64,000 bases of DNA, taken from Shimazuella alba (GTDB lineage: Bacteria; Bacillota; Bacilli; Thermoactinomycetales; Thermoactinomycetaceae). How positions within the stretch are numbered: position 1 is the stretch's first letter; every line of letters begins with the position of its first letter. A model generated the notes under the pieces. It was not told where the DNA came from and did not search any database. It saw nothing but the letters and a program-made list of their open reading frames with translations. This document shows, piece by piece, positions 19,615 through 28,487 of the stretch. The DNA lies in the NCBI RefSeq assembly GCF_009831235.1, contig NZ_WUUL01000006.1:214160-278159 (forward strand). Direction: 5' to 3'. Both the position numbers and the translations under genes were made by a program.

Positions 19615-21114
19615 ATGGCAAACATGAATAAAGCTGTAGTTATTGGGGCAGGAATAGCTGGACTGATAACAGCTAGAATGCTATCCGAGTATTATAAAGA
19701 GATATATATTGTGGAACGCGATGACTTACCAACAACACCAGCCAATAGGCAGGGCACTCCACAATCATTCCATCCACATCGTGTACTGCCACGCGGTCAC
19801 ATGATTTTAGAGCGCTACTTCTCTGGTTATACAAATGATCTGTTAGACAACGGTGCTTATCCCTCAGATGCCGAAGAGATCGTGCTTGTTAATCCGTTCG
19901 GTAATTTAATAGTTCGTCCTCCTGCTGGAAGTGCTTCGAGCAGCAGAGCTTTGTTAGAATGGGTGCTTCGCCGTCGTGTACAAAAGATTCATAATGTTCA
20001 TTTTATAACTAATACGGAAGTTATAGGTTTCATGTCCTCAGAAGACCGTCAAACAATTATTGGCGTATATACAAAAGAGCGCAAAAAGAATAGCCAAGAG
20101 GATTTGCTTACAGCGGACATGGTAATCGATAGTTCTGGGCGCTCTTCGAAGGTCATCAAATGGTTGCATTCGCTCGGTCATACTGTTCCGAATCAAGAGG
20201 TGCTCAAGGTATTTCTCGGTTATAGTACCCAGTACTACAAAATTCCTCTAGAGGCGCAAAAACAATGGAGATCAGTTATATCCGATGCACAACCTGCTAA
20301 AGGAATAAGTAATGGTACGCTGATTCGTATTGAAGATGATATAGCCGGAACATTGTTGTTTAGCGCAGGTGGTGAACACTATCCTTCCATTAAACCGGAT
20401 GAATACCAAGAGGAACTAAAAAGTTTAAATGCATCAGAAATTGCCAATATTATGGATTACTTAGAGCCTTTGCAAGCTCCCCGCGGATATCGTACATCTG
20501 AATCAATTCGGCAGCATTTCGAACAAATGAAGAATTGGCCGTCGGGACTGCTTGTTCTGGGTGATGCGTTCTGCAGCTTTGACCCCATTCATGGACAAGG
20601 AATAACAGTGGCTGCGATTGAAGCGGAAATAATCGAAAATTGTCTGGAAGAGCAGATACGCAATCCACAGCCATATTTTGAGCGACATGTACTGCATCGG
20701 ATGCAGGAAGCCATTGAACCGGCTTGGTGGCTGAGCTCTATTGCAGATTTGCGTTGGAATGGTGTCAAACATATTGGTACAACGCCCTTAAAGGGGGTTA
20801 CATTCGCCCAGAAATACATCGACTTGTTTACAAAAAAAGCGACAGAATTGGTAACGAAGGGTAACAGCAAATTTTATCTGATGCAATTCTTGATGAATTC
20901 ATTGGTTCTGCCTCCTAGCAAATTCTTTAATGCAGAAATACTTACCATTATATTAAACGATAATGGCTCACCAGAAGAAAAACAAGTAAGAGCGGAGCTG
21001 GATGTTCAGGACCCTAAACTATTTCAGCAACGAATTGATGAATGTATTCCGTCATTTGATAGTGCATTTGATGAGCGTTTGAACGACGTTCTTATGTCTT
21101 TCGAACAGCAATAA
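19615..21114 (+). CDS. FAD-dependent oxidoreductase (epoxidase/hydroxylase-like)
   Basis: A 499-residue flavoprotein with the Rossmann motif VVIGAGIAGLITARMLSEYY near the N-terminus, DMVIDSSGRSSKVIKW in the middle and LLVLGDAFCSFDPIHGQGIT as the third FAD motif. The longer C-terminal part and the PHRVLPRGHMILE stretch resemble LasC-type epoxidases and geranylgeranyl-reductase-like hydroxylases of secondary metabolism more than TetX. ATG 19615, 6 bases after GAAGGATG, is preferred to ATG 19582 or 19606. The next gene is an MFS pump paralogous to the one at 14.6 kb, which is also next to a flavin monooxygenase. Confidence 0.78.
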   Translation: MANMNKAVVIGAGIAGLITARMLSEYYKEIYIVERDDLPTTPANRQGTPQSFHPHRVLPRGHMILERYFSGYTNDLLDNGAYPSDAEEIVLVNPFGNLIVRPPAGSASSSRALLEWVLRRRVQKIHNVHFITNTEVIGFMSSEDRQTIIGVYTKERKKNSQEDLLTADMVIDSSGRSSKVIKWLHSLGHTVPNQEVLKVFLGYSTQYYKIPLEAQKQWRSVISDAQPAKGISNGTLIRIEDDIAGTLLFSAGGEHYPSIKPDEYQEELKSLNASEIANIMDYLEPLQAPRGYRTSESIRQHFEQMKNWPSGLLVLGDAFCSFDPIHGQGITVAAIEAEIIENCLEEQIRNPQPYFERHVLHRMQEAIEPAWWLSSIADLRWNGVKHIGTTPLKGVTFAQKYIDLFTKKATELVTKGNSKFYLMQFLMNSLVLPPSKFFNAEILTIILNDNGSPEEKQVRAELDVQDPKLFQQRIDECIPSFDSAFDERLNDVLMSFEQQ

Positions 21115-21157
21115 TTTATGGATCGATAATAAAAAAAGATACGAGGTGTTTGATTTT

Positions 21158-22357
21158 ATGAATTCGAAGTGGATTATTTTTTCGTCTGTACTCATTATTT
21201 GGATGGGGATTGCTGTGATCAATCCTTTAATGGGGCCAATCGCACGTAGCATGGGTCTAACCGAAATACAAGCTGGATGGCTCATTTCGATCCCGGCCAT
21301 CATGTCTATCGTAGGAAGCCTTTATCTGGGGCGAAAAAGTGATATCTTGGGCCGTAAAAAAATCCTTTTGCTCGGCATGACTGGATTTACGATTACAATG
21401 CTCTTTTTTGGAGTTTTGGTTCAGATGGGTTTGTCCAATTCAACATATATAGGGATAGGAATGATTTTTTTGCTCTTGCTGCTCACTCGCCTCATTCAAG
21501 GTTTTTTTGCTGGAGCCATTCCCTCTACTGGACAAGCTTATATGGCAGACATTACAACTGGAAAAGAGCGACTTTCAGCAATGGCTCTGATTGGTAGTGC
21601 GAATGGCCTAGGGTTTGTATTAGGACCTATGTTAGGAGCTTTAACTGCTGGATTCCACTTTGCAACGCCATTTTATGTGTCAGCCTTTTTGACAGCAGGT
21701 GTAACCATATGGTTATGGATATCACTACCTAACCAAAAACCGATTAACAACCTTGGTGAGAAAGAAAATATCGTAAAACCCATTCTTTTCTCTAAAGTAT
21801 GGTTACCGCTTGTTTGTAGCCTATTGCTTACGATGGCATTATCCATGGTGCAAGTAACTTCTGGATTTTATATTCAAGATATATTACATCTTTCCATAAA
21901 AGACGCAACACGTTATCTCACTATCTTTATTACCATCGCCGGTCTATCCGTCGTTTTTACCCAAATACTCATTGTCAAACGCTTTCGTTGGTCACCGGCC
22001 ACACTGATAAGTATTGGCTTACCGATAGTCTTTCTTGGTTTTTTCTTGTTGTCCATCACTCATCAGATTCTGTCTTTCTCTATTGCCTTCTTGCTTATTG
22101 GTATTGGGACTGGTATGGCTTTACCTGGTTCAATGTCAGCAGCTTCATTAATGGTTGATCAAACCCAACAGGGGAAAATTGCAGGGATGATTACTGCAGG
22201 CAATGCAACAGGAGTAGTTATCGCTCCTTTACTAGGAACCTATCTCTATCAATTTTCTCCACAAAGCCCTTATTATACTTGTATCATTCTGCTAATAGGA
22301 GCTAGTTTGTTGATTTGGACGGTAGGCAGAAGAAAACTGAATCTATTGAGTAGTTAG
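21158..22357 (+). CDS. MFS efflux transporter, 12-TM (second paralogue)
   Basis: A 399-residue MFS exporter close to the one at 14,643 (both begin with SKWIIF and share WMGIAVINPLMGPIAR). Motif A is GSLYLGRKSDILGRKKILL; GLGFVLGPMLGALTAGF lies in TM5. ATG 21158 follows GAGGTG by 9 bases, the same spacing as in the paralogue. It lies 43 bases after the oxidoreductase and 49 before the multicopper oxidase, so the three probably form one operon. The two pumps probably share an ancestor through duplication or through separate acquisition of related modules. Confidence 0.85.
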   Translation: MNSKWIIFSSVLIIWMGIAVINPLMGPIARSMGLTEIQAGWLISIPAIMSIVGSLYLGRKSDILGRKKILLLGMTGFTITMLFFGVLVQMGLSNSTYIGIGMIFLLLLLTRLIQGFFAGAIPSTGQAYMADITTGKERLSAMALIGSANGLGFVLGPMLGALTAGFHFATPFYVSAFLTAGVTIWLWISLPNQKPINNLGEKENIVKPILFSKVWLPLVCSLLLTMALSMVQVTSGFYIQDILHLSIKDATRYLTIFITIAGLSVVFTQILIVKRFRWSPATLISIGLPIVFLGFFLLSITHQILSFSIAFLLIGIGTGMALPGSMSAASLMVDQTQQGKIAGMITAGNATGVVIAPLLGTYLYQFSPQSPYYTCIILLIGASLLIWTVGRRKLNLLSS

Positions 22358-22406
22358 TAGGTTATCAGGATAAATATTTCGGTTTGAAAAAGGGAGAATA
22401 TTGTAA

Positions 22407-24497
22407 ATGTTTATGATGCTTTACATTACTAACATGCTCAGCTCTGTTTTACTGATGATCGCATCAGGAATTGTCACCAATCGACTTGGAAGACTTTCAT
22501 TTCGTTCTACGAAAGAGGCTTTATTCAGAAGTATCAAACGGGCAAATATTTTACTATTCGTGACGTTCATTCTACTACTCATTAAACTCACCATTGTTTC
22601 TATTATCGTTATTTCATATGGATGGATGTTTGTTAATGATCAGCAACTATCAGCCCTACCACTCATACTTATATCTTTCACTGCGTTATTTATATTGACT
22701 TATCCAATATTACGTAATACTAGAAAAGAAGGGACGATCCATTTAGAAGAAGCAAGGAATCTTTTCTTTTCTGCTACATTTTTCGTACCAGTCCAGTCTT
22801 TATTTATCAGTACTGTGTTGAATACGTATTTCACGATCTTTCAATATCCATTTACACTCAATTGGCTCACTATGATTTGTGTTTGGTTGCTGTTTGCAGT
22901 GATGGTGATAGCACTTTGGTTTCGACAAGAAAGACGGAACAAAAACCTTGATCAATGGAATGTTCATCAGCGGTTCGGTAGAATTCGCCGTGCGATTCCA
23001 ATTACCCTCGTCACATCAATTTTGACGGCAGGTTGGTTTTCTTACACAGCTTACGCATCGGTACTTCCGGATAAATATAGTATGGCTGATCACCACTCTG
23101 TTGACTGGGGAGATGAATCTCAACCTACTAATAGTCATCACTCTCATCAATCATCAAATAAATCAAGTGTTAGTGTAACTGCCTTACGTGGACCGCAAAA
23201 CATAAAAGCCGATAAACAAATTACATTAGTTGCAAAGAAGGAAAGAGTTCGGCTTCAGTCAGGAAAAATCATAGAGGCATGGACCTTTAATGGCTCAATT
23301 CCTGGGCCCGAAATCCGAGTAAAACAAGGCGATTTGGTAGAGGTAATATTAAAAAATAAAGATATAAAAGATGGCGTTACGATCCATTGGCACGGTTATA
23401 ACGTCCCAAATGGAGAAGATGGTGTAGCTGGAGTTACACAAAATTCCATACAACCTGGAGAACAATTTGTATATCGCTTTCGAGCAGAGCAAACAGGAAC
23501 TTACTGGTATCACTCTCATCAACAATCATCCAAACAAGTTTCAAAAGGGCTGTTTGGTTCATTTATTGTAGAACCGAAAAAGGAATTACCCAACAAAGAA
23601 AAAGATATTACCATTGTCAACCATGAGTGGGACCTAGAAAATGAATCCAACACTATTGCGACATTTGGTATGAATGATCAGGTATCCAAGCATATTATTC
23701 AATCTGGGACACCTGTACGACTTCGACTAATTAATTCAAGTAATAATGCAAGATATTTTCAATTATCAGGTACTCCCTTCCAAGTAGACGCAATCGATGG
23801 AAATAAAATTAACCAACCATCAAAAATTAGTAATCAAAAGATGTTGATCGCTGCAGGAGGAAGATATGATCTAATTTTTAAGATGCCTAACAAACCTGTA
23901 TCTTTGATTAGTGAAGGTAAATATGGAGGAACAAAAGTTCAACAGCTTTTTCATCCACCTAATACTTCTGCGCCAGCTCCTGCTGTTCCAGTAGAGGAAT
24001 TACCAACTTTTGATCCCGCACATTATGGAAAAACAACCAAAACATCTATGCATAATAAGCAATTCGATCGAGAATTCAAAATGATTTTAGGAAATAGAAT
24101 CGGCTTTTATGATGGAAAATTAACGCCGGTATATACAATAAATGGTAAAATAGCGCCTTATACTCCTATGTTAATGGTTAGAAAAGGAGATATCGTAAAA
24201 ACAACTTTCGTTAATGAAGGAGTTGAGGATCATCCGATGCATCTGCATGGTCACCATATGTTGGTACTCAGTCGAAATGGAAAACCAATTACGGGAAATC
24301 CTTGGTATACAGATACCCTCAATGTTGAACCTGGGGAAAAATATGAGGTAACTTTTGCAGCTAATAACCCGGGAATTTGGATGGATCATTGCCATAATCT
24401 AACACATGCAGAAGTAGGCATGACGTTACATTTATCTTATCAAGGTATCACAACACCATTTAAAGCAGGTTCTGCTACATTAAATCAACCTGAATAG
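22407..24497 (+). CDS. Multicopper oxidase with fused N-terminal membrane domain
   Basis: A 696-residue protein. Residues 1-215 hold about six hydrophobic helices. The rest is a three-cupredoxin copper oxidase with all copper sites visible: IHWHGYN, TYWYHSHQQSS, DHPMHLHGHHM and WMDHCHNLTHAEVGM (HCHxxxHxxxxM, type 1 site with Met axial ligand). A His-rich stretch, NSHHSHQSSN, links the two parts. Such proteins oxidise Cu(I), Mn(II) or phenolic compounds outside the membrane. Placement after an FAD oxidoreductase and an exporter suggests an oxidative tailoring or detoxification set. Most family members are secreted, so the polytopic fusion is less usual. Confidence 0.85.
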   Translation: MFMMLYITNMLSSVLLMIASGIVTNRLGRLSFRSTKEALFRSIKRANILLFVTFILLLIKLTIVSIIVISYGWMFVNDQQLSALPLILISFTALFILTYPILRNTRKEGTIHLEEARNLFFSATFFVPVQSLFISTVLNTYFTIFQYPFTLNWLTMICVWLLFAVMVIALWFRQERRNKNLDQWNVHQRFGRIRRAIPITLVTSILTAGWFSYTAYASVLPDKYSMADHHSVDWGDESQPTNSHHSHQSSNKSSVSVTALRGPQNIKADKQITLVAKKERVRLQSGKIIEAWTFNGSIPGPEIRVKQGDLVEVILKNKDIKDGVTIHWHGYNVPNGEDGVAGVTQNSIQPGEQFVYRFRAEQTGTYWYHSHQQSSKQVSKGLFGSFIVEPKKELPNKEKDITIVNHEWDLENESNTIATFGMNDQVSKHIIQSGTPVRLRLINSSNNARYFQLSGTPFQVDAIDGNKINQPSKISNQKMLIAAGGRYDLIFKMPNKPVSLISEGKYGGTKVQQLFHPPNTSAPAPAVPVEELPTFDPAHYGKTTKTSMHNKQFDREFKMILGNRIGFYDGKLTPVYTINGKIAPYTPMLMVRKGDIVKTTFVNEGVEDHPMHLHGHHMLVLSRNGKPITGNPWYTDTLNVEPGEKYEVTFAANNPGIWMDHCHNLTHAEVGMTLHLSYQGITTPFKAGSATLNQPE

Positions 24498-24678
24498 CTT
24501 GCGAAAATATGCAGTGGTTTTTGTCACCATACCATACCATCCCATTCCTTCATCTCGTCGAGCTTGGTATCACATCTGTAAGTGGTGTCATAATACTACA
24601 TCAAGCATATTGGTATCAAATGTTGAATTATAGAAATCTTTTTATACTGAATATAAAACTCAGCATTTTATCAAAAAA

Positions 24679-24745
24679 AGTCGCCTTCTCGAACCACATT
24701 CGAAAAGGCTTCTCTTTTTACACAATTTCTTCTTTCATTTAAAAT
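24679..24745 (-). repeat. Short relic of the yhbH hairpin and stop-codon end
   Basis: The imperfect hairpin AGTCGCCTTCTCGAA...TTCGAAAAGGCTTCT (24,679-24,713) is followed by ctttttacacaatttcttctttcattt, which resembles ctctttacactacttctttcactt of yhbH. Only the last few codons can be traced. The relic adjoins a truncated MFS fragment. Confidence 0.5.
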
Positions 24746-24925
24746 CTCAATGTCATCTCCACTATTAATATAAAGAAAAACACCTATGGAAAAGAGAAAT
24801 AAATATCTCCAGTAAAGTCCAGTAAGTATTCCACCAAAAATAGGTCCAATGAAACCTGCAAATGCCATCACGGAGGCTATCATCCCCAAAGCTTTTCCCC
24901 GCCTTTCCAATGCAATGTTACGAAC
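24746..24925 (-). pseudogene. Fragment of an MFS transporter gene
   Basis: About 55 codons on the minus strand read ERRGKALGMIASVMAFAGFI and GPIFGGILTGLYWRYLFLFS, the TM4-TM5 region of a DHA-type pump (RGKALG before TM5 and GPxxGG in motif C). Both ends are missing. Upstream (24,926-25,090) is unrecognisable and downstream runs into the yhbH-tail hairpin. Not functional. Confidence 0.75.
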
Positions 24926-25274
24926 TTAGCTTGGTCCGAAAAACGTTATTTATCCTTGGCAGCACGTTCGTTTCGTGTCCTGCTTATTGAGCATTTCGCT
25001 GAATAATAGAAATAATCTATTGGAGAACATAGGCGTTCTATAAATCTCAGTACAACTCGGTCTTCATTTAGATAGCTTAAACCATTTTTTGTTTAATTGG
25101 AAATAATTGCTTGTGAAAAATCGATTAGCTCTGTTGAAGCAAGATTAGCCCTAGAAAGCTCAAGAAGGGTATAATCAAGCGATACAATCATTCGATTTAT
25201 AAAACAATGAACCATATCCTTTTTAATTTGTTCATGCAAAGGATTAAGAAGGTGTATGGAACAGTAACAGAAAA
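24926..25274. other. Decayed sequence without a recognisable gene
   Basis: A minus-strand open stretch (about 25,093-25,270) encodes roughly 55 residues (NPLHEQIKKDMVHCFINRMI...) that might be the tail of a regulator. It has no start, motif or Shine-Dalgarno. I treat this as debris between two relics. Confidence 0.3.
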
Positions 25275-25445
25275 ACCTCCTTCTCAAACGATACTTGAGA
25301 AGGAGATTCATTTTTTTACACGATCACACAGCAGCTTCCTACTTTCGAGAGAAATACTTCACTTCAACAAATGATATGCTTGGCTTTTTCTTGGATAACA
25401 AAGTGAGAAAATTTCGGGTCTACCAAATGGCGATTGTATTGTTTT
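25275..25445 (-). repeat. Decayed copy of the yhbH 3' end with terminator hairpin
   Basis: The hairpin CCTCCTTCTCAA...TTGAGAAGGAG (25,275-25,308) is followed by ttttttacac. Then 25,350-25,441 aligns with yhbH: gaaatacttc, ttggataacaaagtgagaaaattt, ggtctaccaaatggcgattgtattg. A 26-base stretch present in yhbH between its two GGCGAT repeats is absent, consistent with deletion by recombination between them. Orientation as yhbH; frame lost. Confidence 0.8.
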
Positions 25446-25505
25446 AGACGTCTGAGATATTCCTAATAGGGTAATATCCATTTCAAAAAATAACTTTTCT
25501 AATAC

Positions 25506-27215
25506 CTACTCACAAGACTTTAAAACCAATGTATCTTTCGTTATGAACAGAGCAGAAACTATCGAGATCGGAATTACACTTATCGCAACTGATACCGGGG
25601 TAAACGGTAACATGAGCAATACATAGATTAGCCAACATACAGGCATATACAGAAACACTATTGTTGTACCAACCACCACCGATGCAATCCATCTGCCGAT
25701 CTTGTACCGGTCAAGTAGTGCTACAGCCAAAATTCCCAGTGTTGAAAGAGAGAACAAATAACTAATTTCTTGGAACAGAACGAGACAGCCTACAATTAAC
25801 AACAAGTGAAGAGGCAGGAAACCAGCAAGCGCTTCCCGTAGTGACAACTTACGTGCCCGGATAATACCAGCGATTAAAGTGCATATACTCATAAGAAAAA
25901 AGATACTAAAAAATGCATTGTCATTGTTCGTAGACTCACCTAACTGCATCACTTGTGTTACTCCAGCTACGATTCCCCAGCTCAATAACGCCGCTCCAAC
26001 CATCACTCCGAGAAGCCAGCCTGTTCCTGTCATCATTGTACGAAGCCGAAAGCTGCCTTGTCGAATCTGCAAGATCATCCACCATATGGCCAATACAACA
26101 GCTACTAGTGACAGGATATAAGATGTAGAATTACTCATGATCATTAAATAGCTGGGAGACAAGGAGAAAAAGAGGCTATCCTGTTTTCTTCCTTCTTTAA
26201 ATGGTACTTGTGAAGCATGATCTACCACTTCCAAGGCAGTCAATAAATAATGGTATGCTGTCCCAAGATCTAAATTTTCAATGGTATCCGTCTCTCTGCC
26301 GTAATTTTCAGCTCCTTGCGCTGCTGCAAAATTTAGACCTGAGTAGCCTGCCTTCAAAAAACGAGTTAAATCGGTGTCATTTGGCATCTGATGGTACAAC
26401 GCAGTCAGGAATGAGGAGGACAACGGACGTGAGCTTGCAGACTGAAGGTAGTTCACAGCATCCAGATTACGATCAGAAGTCTCGAACATCAGCAGCGGTC
26501 CGCGACTACCTCGGGCTTCAAAGTTAAAGACCAGATCTATTTTATTTAGCAGCTCTGGGTGTGATTGAACAAATGACTTCGCTCCCAGCGTTCCTACTTC
26601 CTCGCCATCCGTAAACAGAAAATAAATATCTGACTTCAGACTCGGATTTCCCGCATGCTTACGAATGGCTTCCAGCATAGCAACTACGGAGAGCATATCG
26701 TCCGCTGCGCCTGGAGTTTCCGGTTCGGAGTCATAATGAGCCATTAGCAGGATACCGCGATCAGTTTTGGGGGCATCCATCTTCACCAGTATATTTTGTA
26801 ACACCAATTTATCGTTCTTGTCAAAATGTGCCTTTTCACGAATGGTATTCATGAAACCCTCTTCTGCAGAAACTCCGTTAATTGGTGGCATATTTTTGAA
26901 ATCCGGCGCTCCCTTGCGCTCTATAAGGTCAGCTTTCACGTCATCAACTGTGTAGGTTACTTTGTCAATCGTTGCTTTCAAGCCCATCGCACGGATTTGC
27001 TCCAGTAAATAGGCCCGTACCGATTCCAGCTCCTTTGACCCGGAGGGATGAGGTACGACAGTCATCGCCTTTAAATTAATCATCATTTGCTTATATGATG
27101 GATAGTGGACATCGGATTTGTCTGGCGGTGTCGGCGGCAAAAAAAGTTGAGCCCCCAATCCAATTCCTATCACAAGTACGATGCACATTAATATAATTGA
27201 AATAGTTCTAGACAT
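25506..27215 (-). CDS. M28-family zinc aminopeptidase with C-terminal membrane domain
   Basis: A 569-residue protein: N-terminal signal anchor (ISIILMCIVLVIGIGLGAQL), an M28 catalytic domain (about residues 40-330) and six C-terminal membrane helices (about 350-565). Zinc-site motifs are visible: MAHYDSEPETPGAADDMLS (first His and bridging Asp), FTDGEEVGTLGAK (catalytic Glu pair) and FNFEARGSRG (Asp replaced by Glu). The active site would face outward. I prefer ATG 27215 behind AGGGAG to GTG 27224. The gene is downstream of its own promoter with a TTAACC-type direct repeat shared with the adjacent two-component system, so it is probably that system's target. Confidence 0.82.
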   Translation of the reverse strand: MSRTISIILMCIVLVIGIGLGAQLFLPPTPPDKSDVHYPSYKQMMINLKAMTVVPHPSGSKELESVRAYLLEQIRAMGLKATIDKVTYTVDDVKADLIERKGAPDFKNMPPINGVSAEEGFMNTIREKAHFDKNDKLVLQNILVKMDAPKTDRGILLMAHYDSEPETPGAADDMLSVVAMLEAIRKHAGNPSLKSDIYFLFTDGEEVGTLGAKSFVQSHPELLNKIDLVFNFEARGSRGPLLMFETSDRNLDAVNYLQSASSRPLSSSFLTALYHQMPNDTDLTRFLKAGYSGLNFAAAQGAENYGRETDTIENLDLGTAYHYLLTALEVVDHASQVPFKEGRKQDSLFFSLSPSYLMIMSNSTSYILSLVAVVLAIWWMILQIRQGSFRLRTMMTGTGWLLGVMVGAALLSWGIVAGVTQVMQLGESTNNDNAFFSIFFLMSICTLIAGIIRARKLSLREALAGFLPLHLLLIVGCLVLFQEISYLFSLSTLGILAVALLDRYKIGRWIASVVVGTTIVFLYMPVCWLIYVLLMLPFTPVSVAISVIPISIVSALFITKDTLVLKSCE

Positions 27216-27247
27216 ATTTCGCACTCCCTTAGTATGGATATACCAAT

Positions 27248-27280
27248 ACTATAAAGGAGGCAAGGTTAATTCTTGGTTAA
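27248..27280 (-). promoter_or_regulatory. Promoter of the M28 peptidase gene with an 11-bp-spaced direct repeat
   Basis: Read on the minus strand, TTAACC is repeated with an 11-bp period (27,275-27,280 and 27,264-27,269). Exactly 10 bp separate its inner edge from a -10 box TATAGT (27,248-27,253). Direct repeats at this place replace a -35 box in promoters activated by PhoB/OmpR-type regulators. The same box and spacing occur before the response-regulator gene at 29.2 kb. Confidence 0.65.
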
Positions 27281-27314
27281 GTAAACAGTTCACGGAAAAG
27301 ATGGCAAACCATTT

Positions 27315-28487
27315 TCAAAGAACGCTTGGAGAGTTAGGCAGTTGAATCACGAATGTAGTGCCAAGGCCTGCTCCGCTCTGAACTTGTATCGAGCCGTCAT
27401 GCTTATCGATGACTGCCTTCACAATGGACAGACCTAATCCGTTGCCCCCAAGTTCTCTCGAACGGGACTTGTCCACACAGTAAAAGGGATCGAAGATCTT
27501 GTCTATTTGATCCTCTGGGATTCCAATACCTGTATCGGTAATAGTAATGCATGTTGTCTGTGAATGATGAACAGCAGTGATTTGAATGCTTCCATTCTCC
27601 TCATTATATTTGATGGCATTGTGAAGAATGTTGGAGAAAGCCTGATGCAACAGATTTTTCTCACCATAAAGCATCACACCTTCAAGCTGAACGTCAATAT
27701 AAATATGTTTACGTTGAATCTCCAAGGAAAAATCCCTTATAATCATCTGAAATAATTCATTGGCACCGAATACTACACGTTTGAACCCATTCCAATCCGC
27801 ATTCATTTGGAGCAGATCGTGAACGATGGAATTAAGTCGTTCCACATTGCTCCGCATATCCTCCAGTGCTTCCGTATGTTCTTCAAGTATAGGTGGGTCA
27901 CTTAGTTGTACCACCTCAATCCTAGCTAGCATAGCAGCGAGTGGTGTTTTGAGTTCGTGTGCGGCATTAGCTGAAAAATGTTTATAGGACAAAAATGATT
28001 TTTGTAACTTATGGATCATCCGATTAAAGGAAATGGACAGACTCGCGACCTCATCCTTGGACGGGGGAACTTGAACTTGTCTATACAGATTATTTTCGTC
28101 AATCTCTTCGATCTCCTTGCTTAAGTCTGTGACAGGCTTCAACGCTCTTCCTGTTACCATGTAGGTGATGCCAGTTCCACTTGCGATGATCAAGATCACG
28201 CACAGGAGACCAGCAGAAGCAAAGTCAATCTGCTGTTCCATCAAGACGGGTGCAGGTGTGACAGATGGGATAGGTGGCACAGACGGTAAAGATGGTACAG
28301 ACGGTACAGTCAGTGATCCTTCCTTCGTTCCATCAAAAGCATCGACTTTCGGAACAAGCTGCGGTTGAACATAAATAACACGAGCGGCATAAATGGAAGC
28401 TACCATAAGCGAGATACATCCGATTGAAAGTATTATTGCCATTAATAAAGTCAACCGTAGACGGAGGGAAAGTGTACTAGTTTGCAT
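27315..28487 (-). CDS. Sensor histidine kinase with Pro/Val/Ser-rich extracytoplasmic loop
   Basis: A 390-residue kinase. TM1 (about 10-32) and TM2 (about 90-110) enclose a loop with repeated PSVPSLPSVPPIPS-type sequence. HAMP follows (about 112-165), then H box NAAHELKTPLAAMLARIEV (His about 178) and ATPase motifs FSNILHNAIKYNEENG, DTGIGIPEDQI and GGNGLGLSIVKAVIDKHDG. I take ATG 28487, which shares its A with the regulator's TGA, over TTG 28490. It is cotranscribed with the regulator and stops 100 bases before the peptidase start. Confidence 0.88.
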   Translation of the reverse strand: MQTSTLSLRLRLTLLMAIILSIGCISLMVASIYAARVIYVQPQLVPKVDAFDGTKEGSLTVPSVPSLPSVPPIPSVTPAPVLMEQQIDFASAGLLCVILIIASGTGITYMVTGRALKPVTDLSKEIEEIDENNLYRQVQVPPSKDEVASLSISFNRMIHKLQKSFLSYKHFSANAAHELKTPLAAMLARIEVVQLSDPPILEEHTEALEDMRSNVERLNSIVHDLLQMNADWNGFKRVVFGANELFQMIIRDFSLEIQRKHIYIDVQLEGVMLYGEKNLLHQAFSNILHNAIKYNEENGSIQITAVHHSQTTCITITDTGIGIPEDQIDKIFDPFYCVDKSRSRELGGNGLGLSIVKAVIDKHDGSIQVQSGAGLGTTFVIQLPNSPSVL

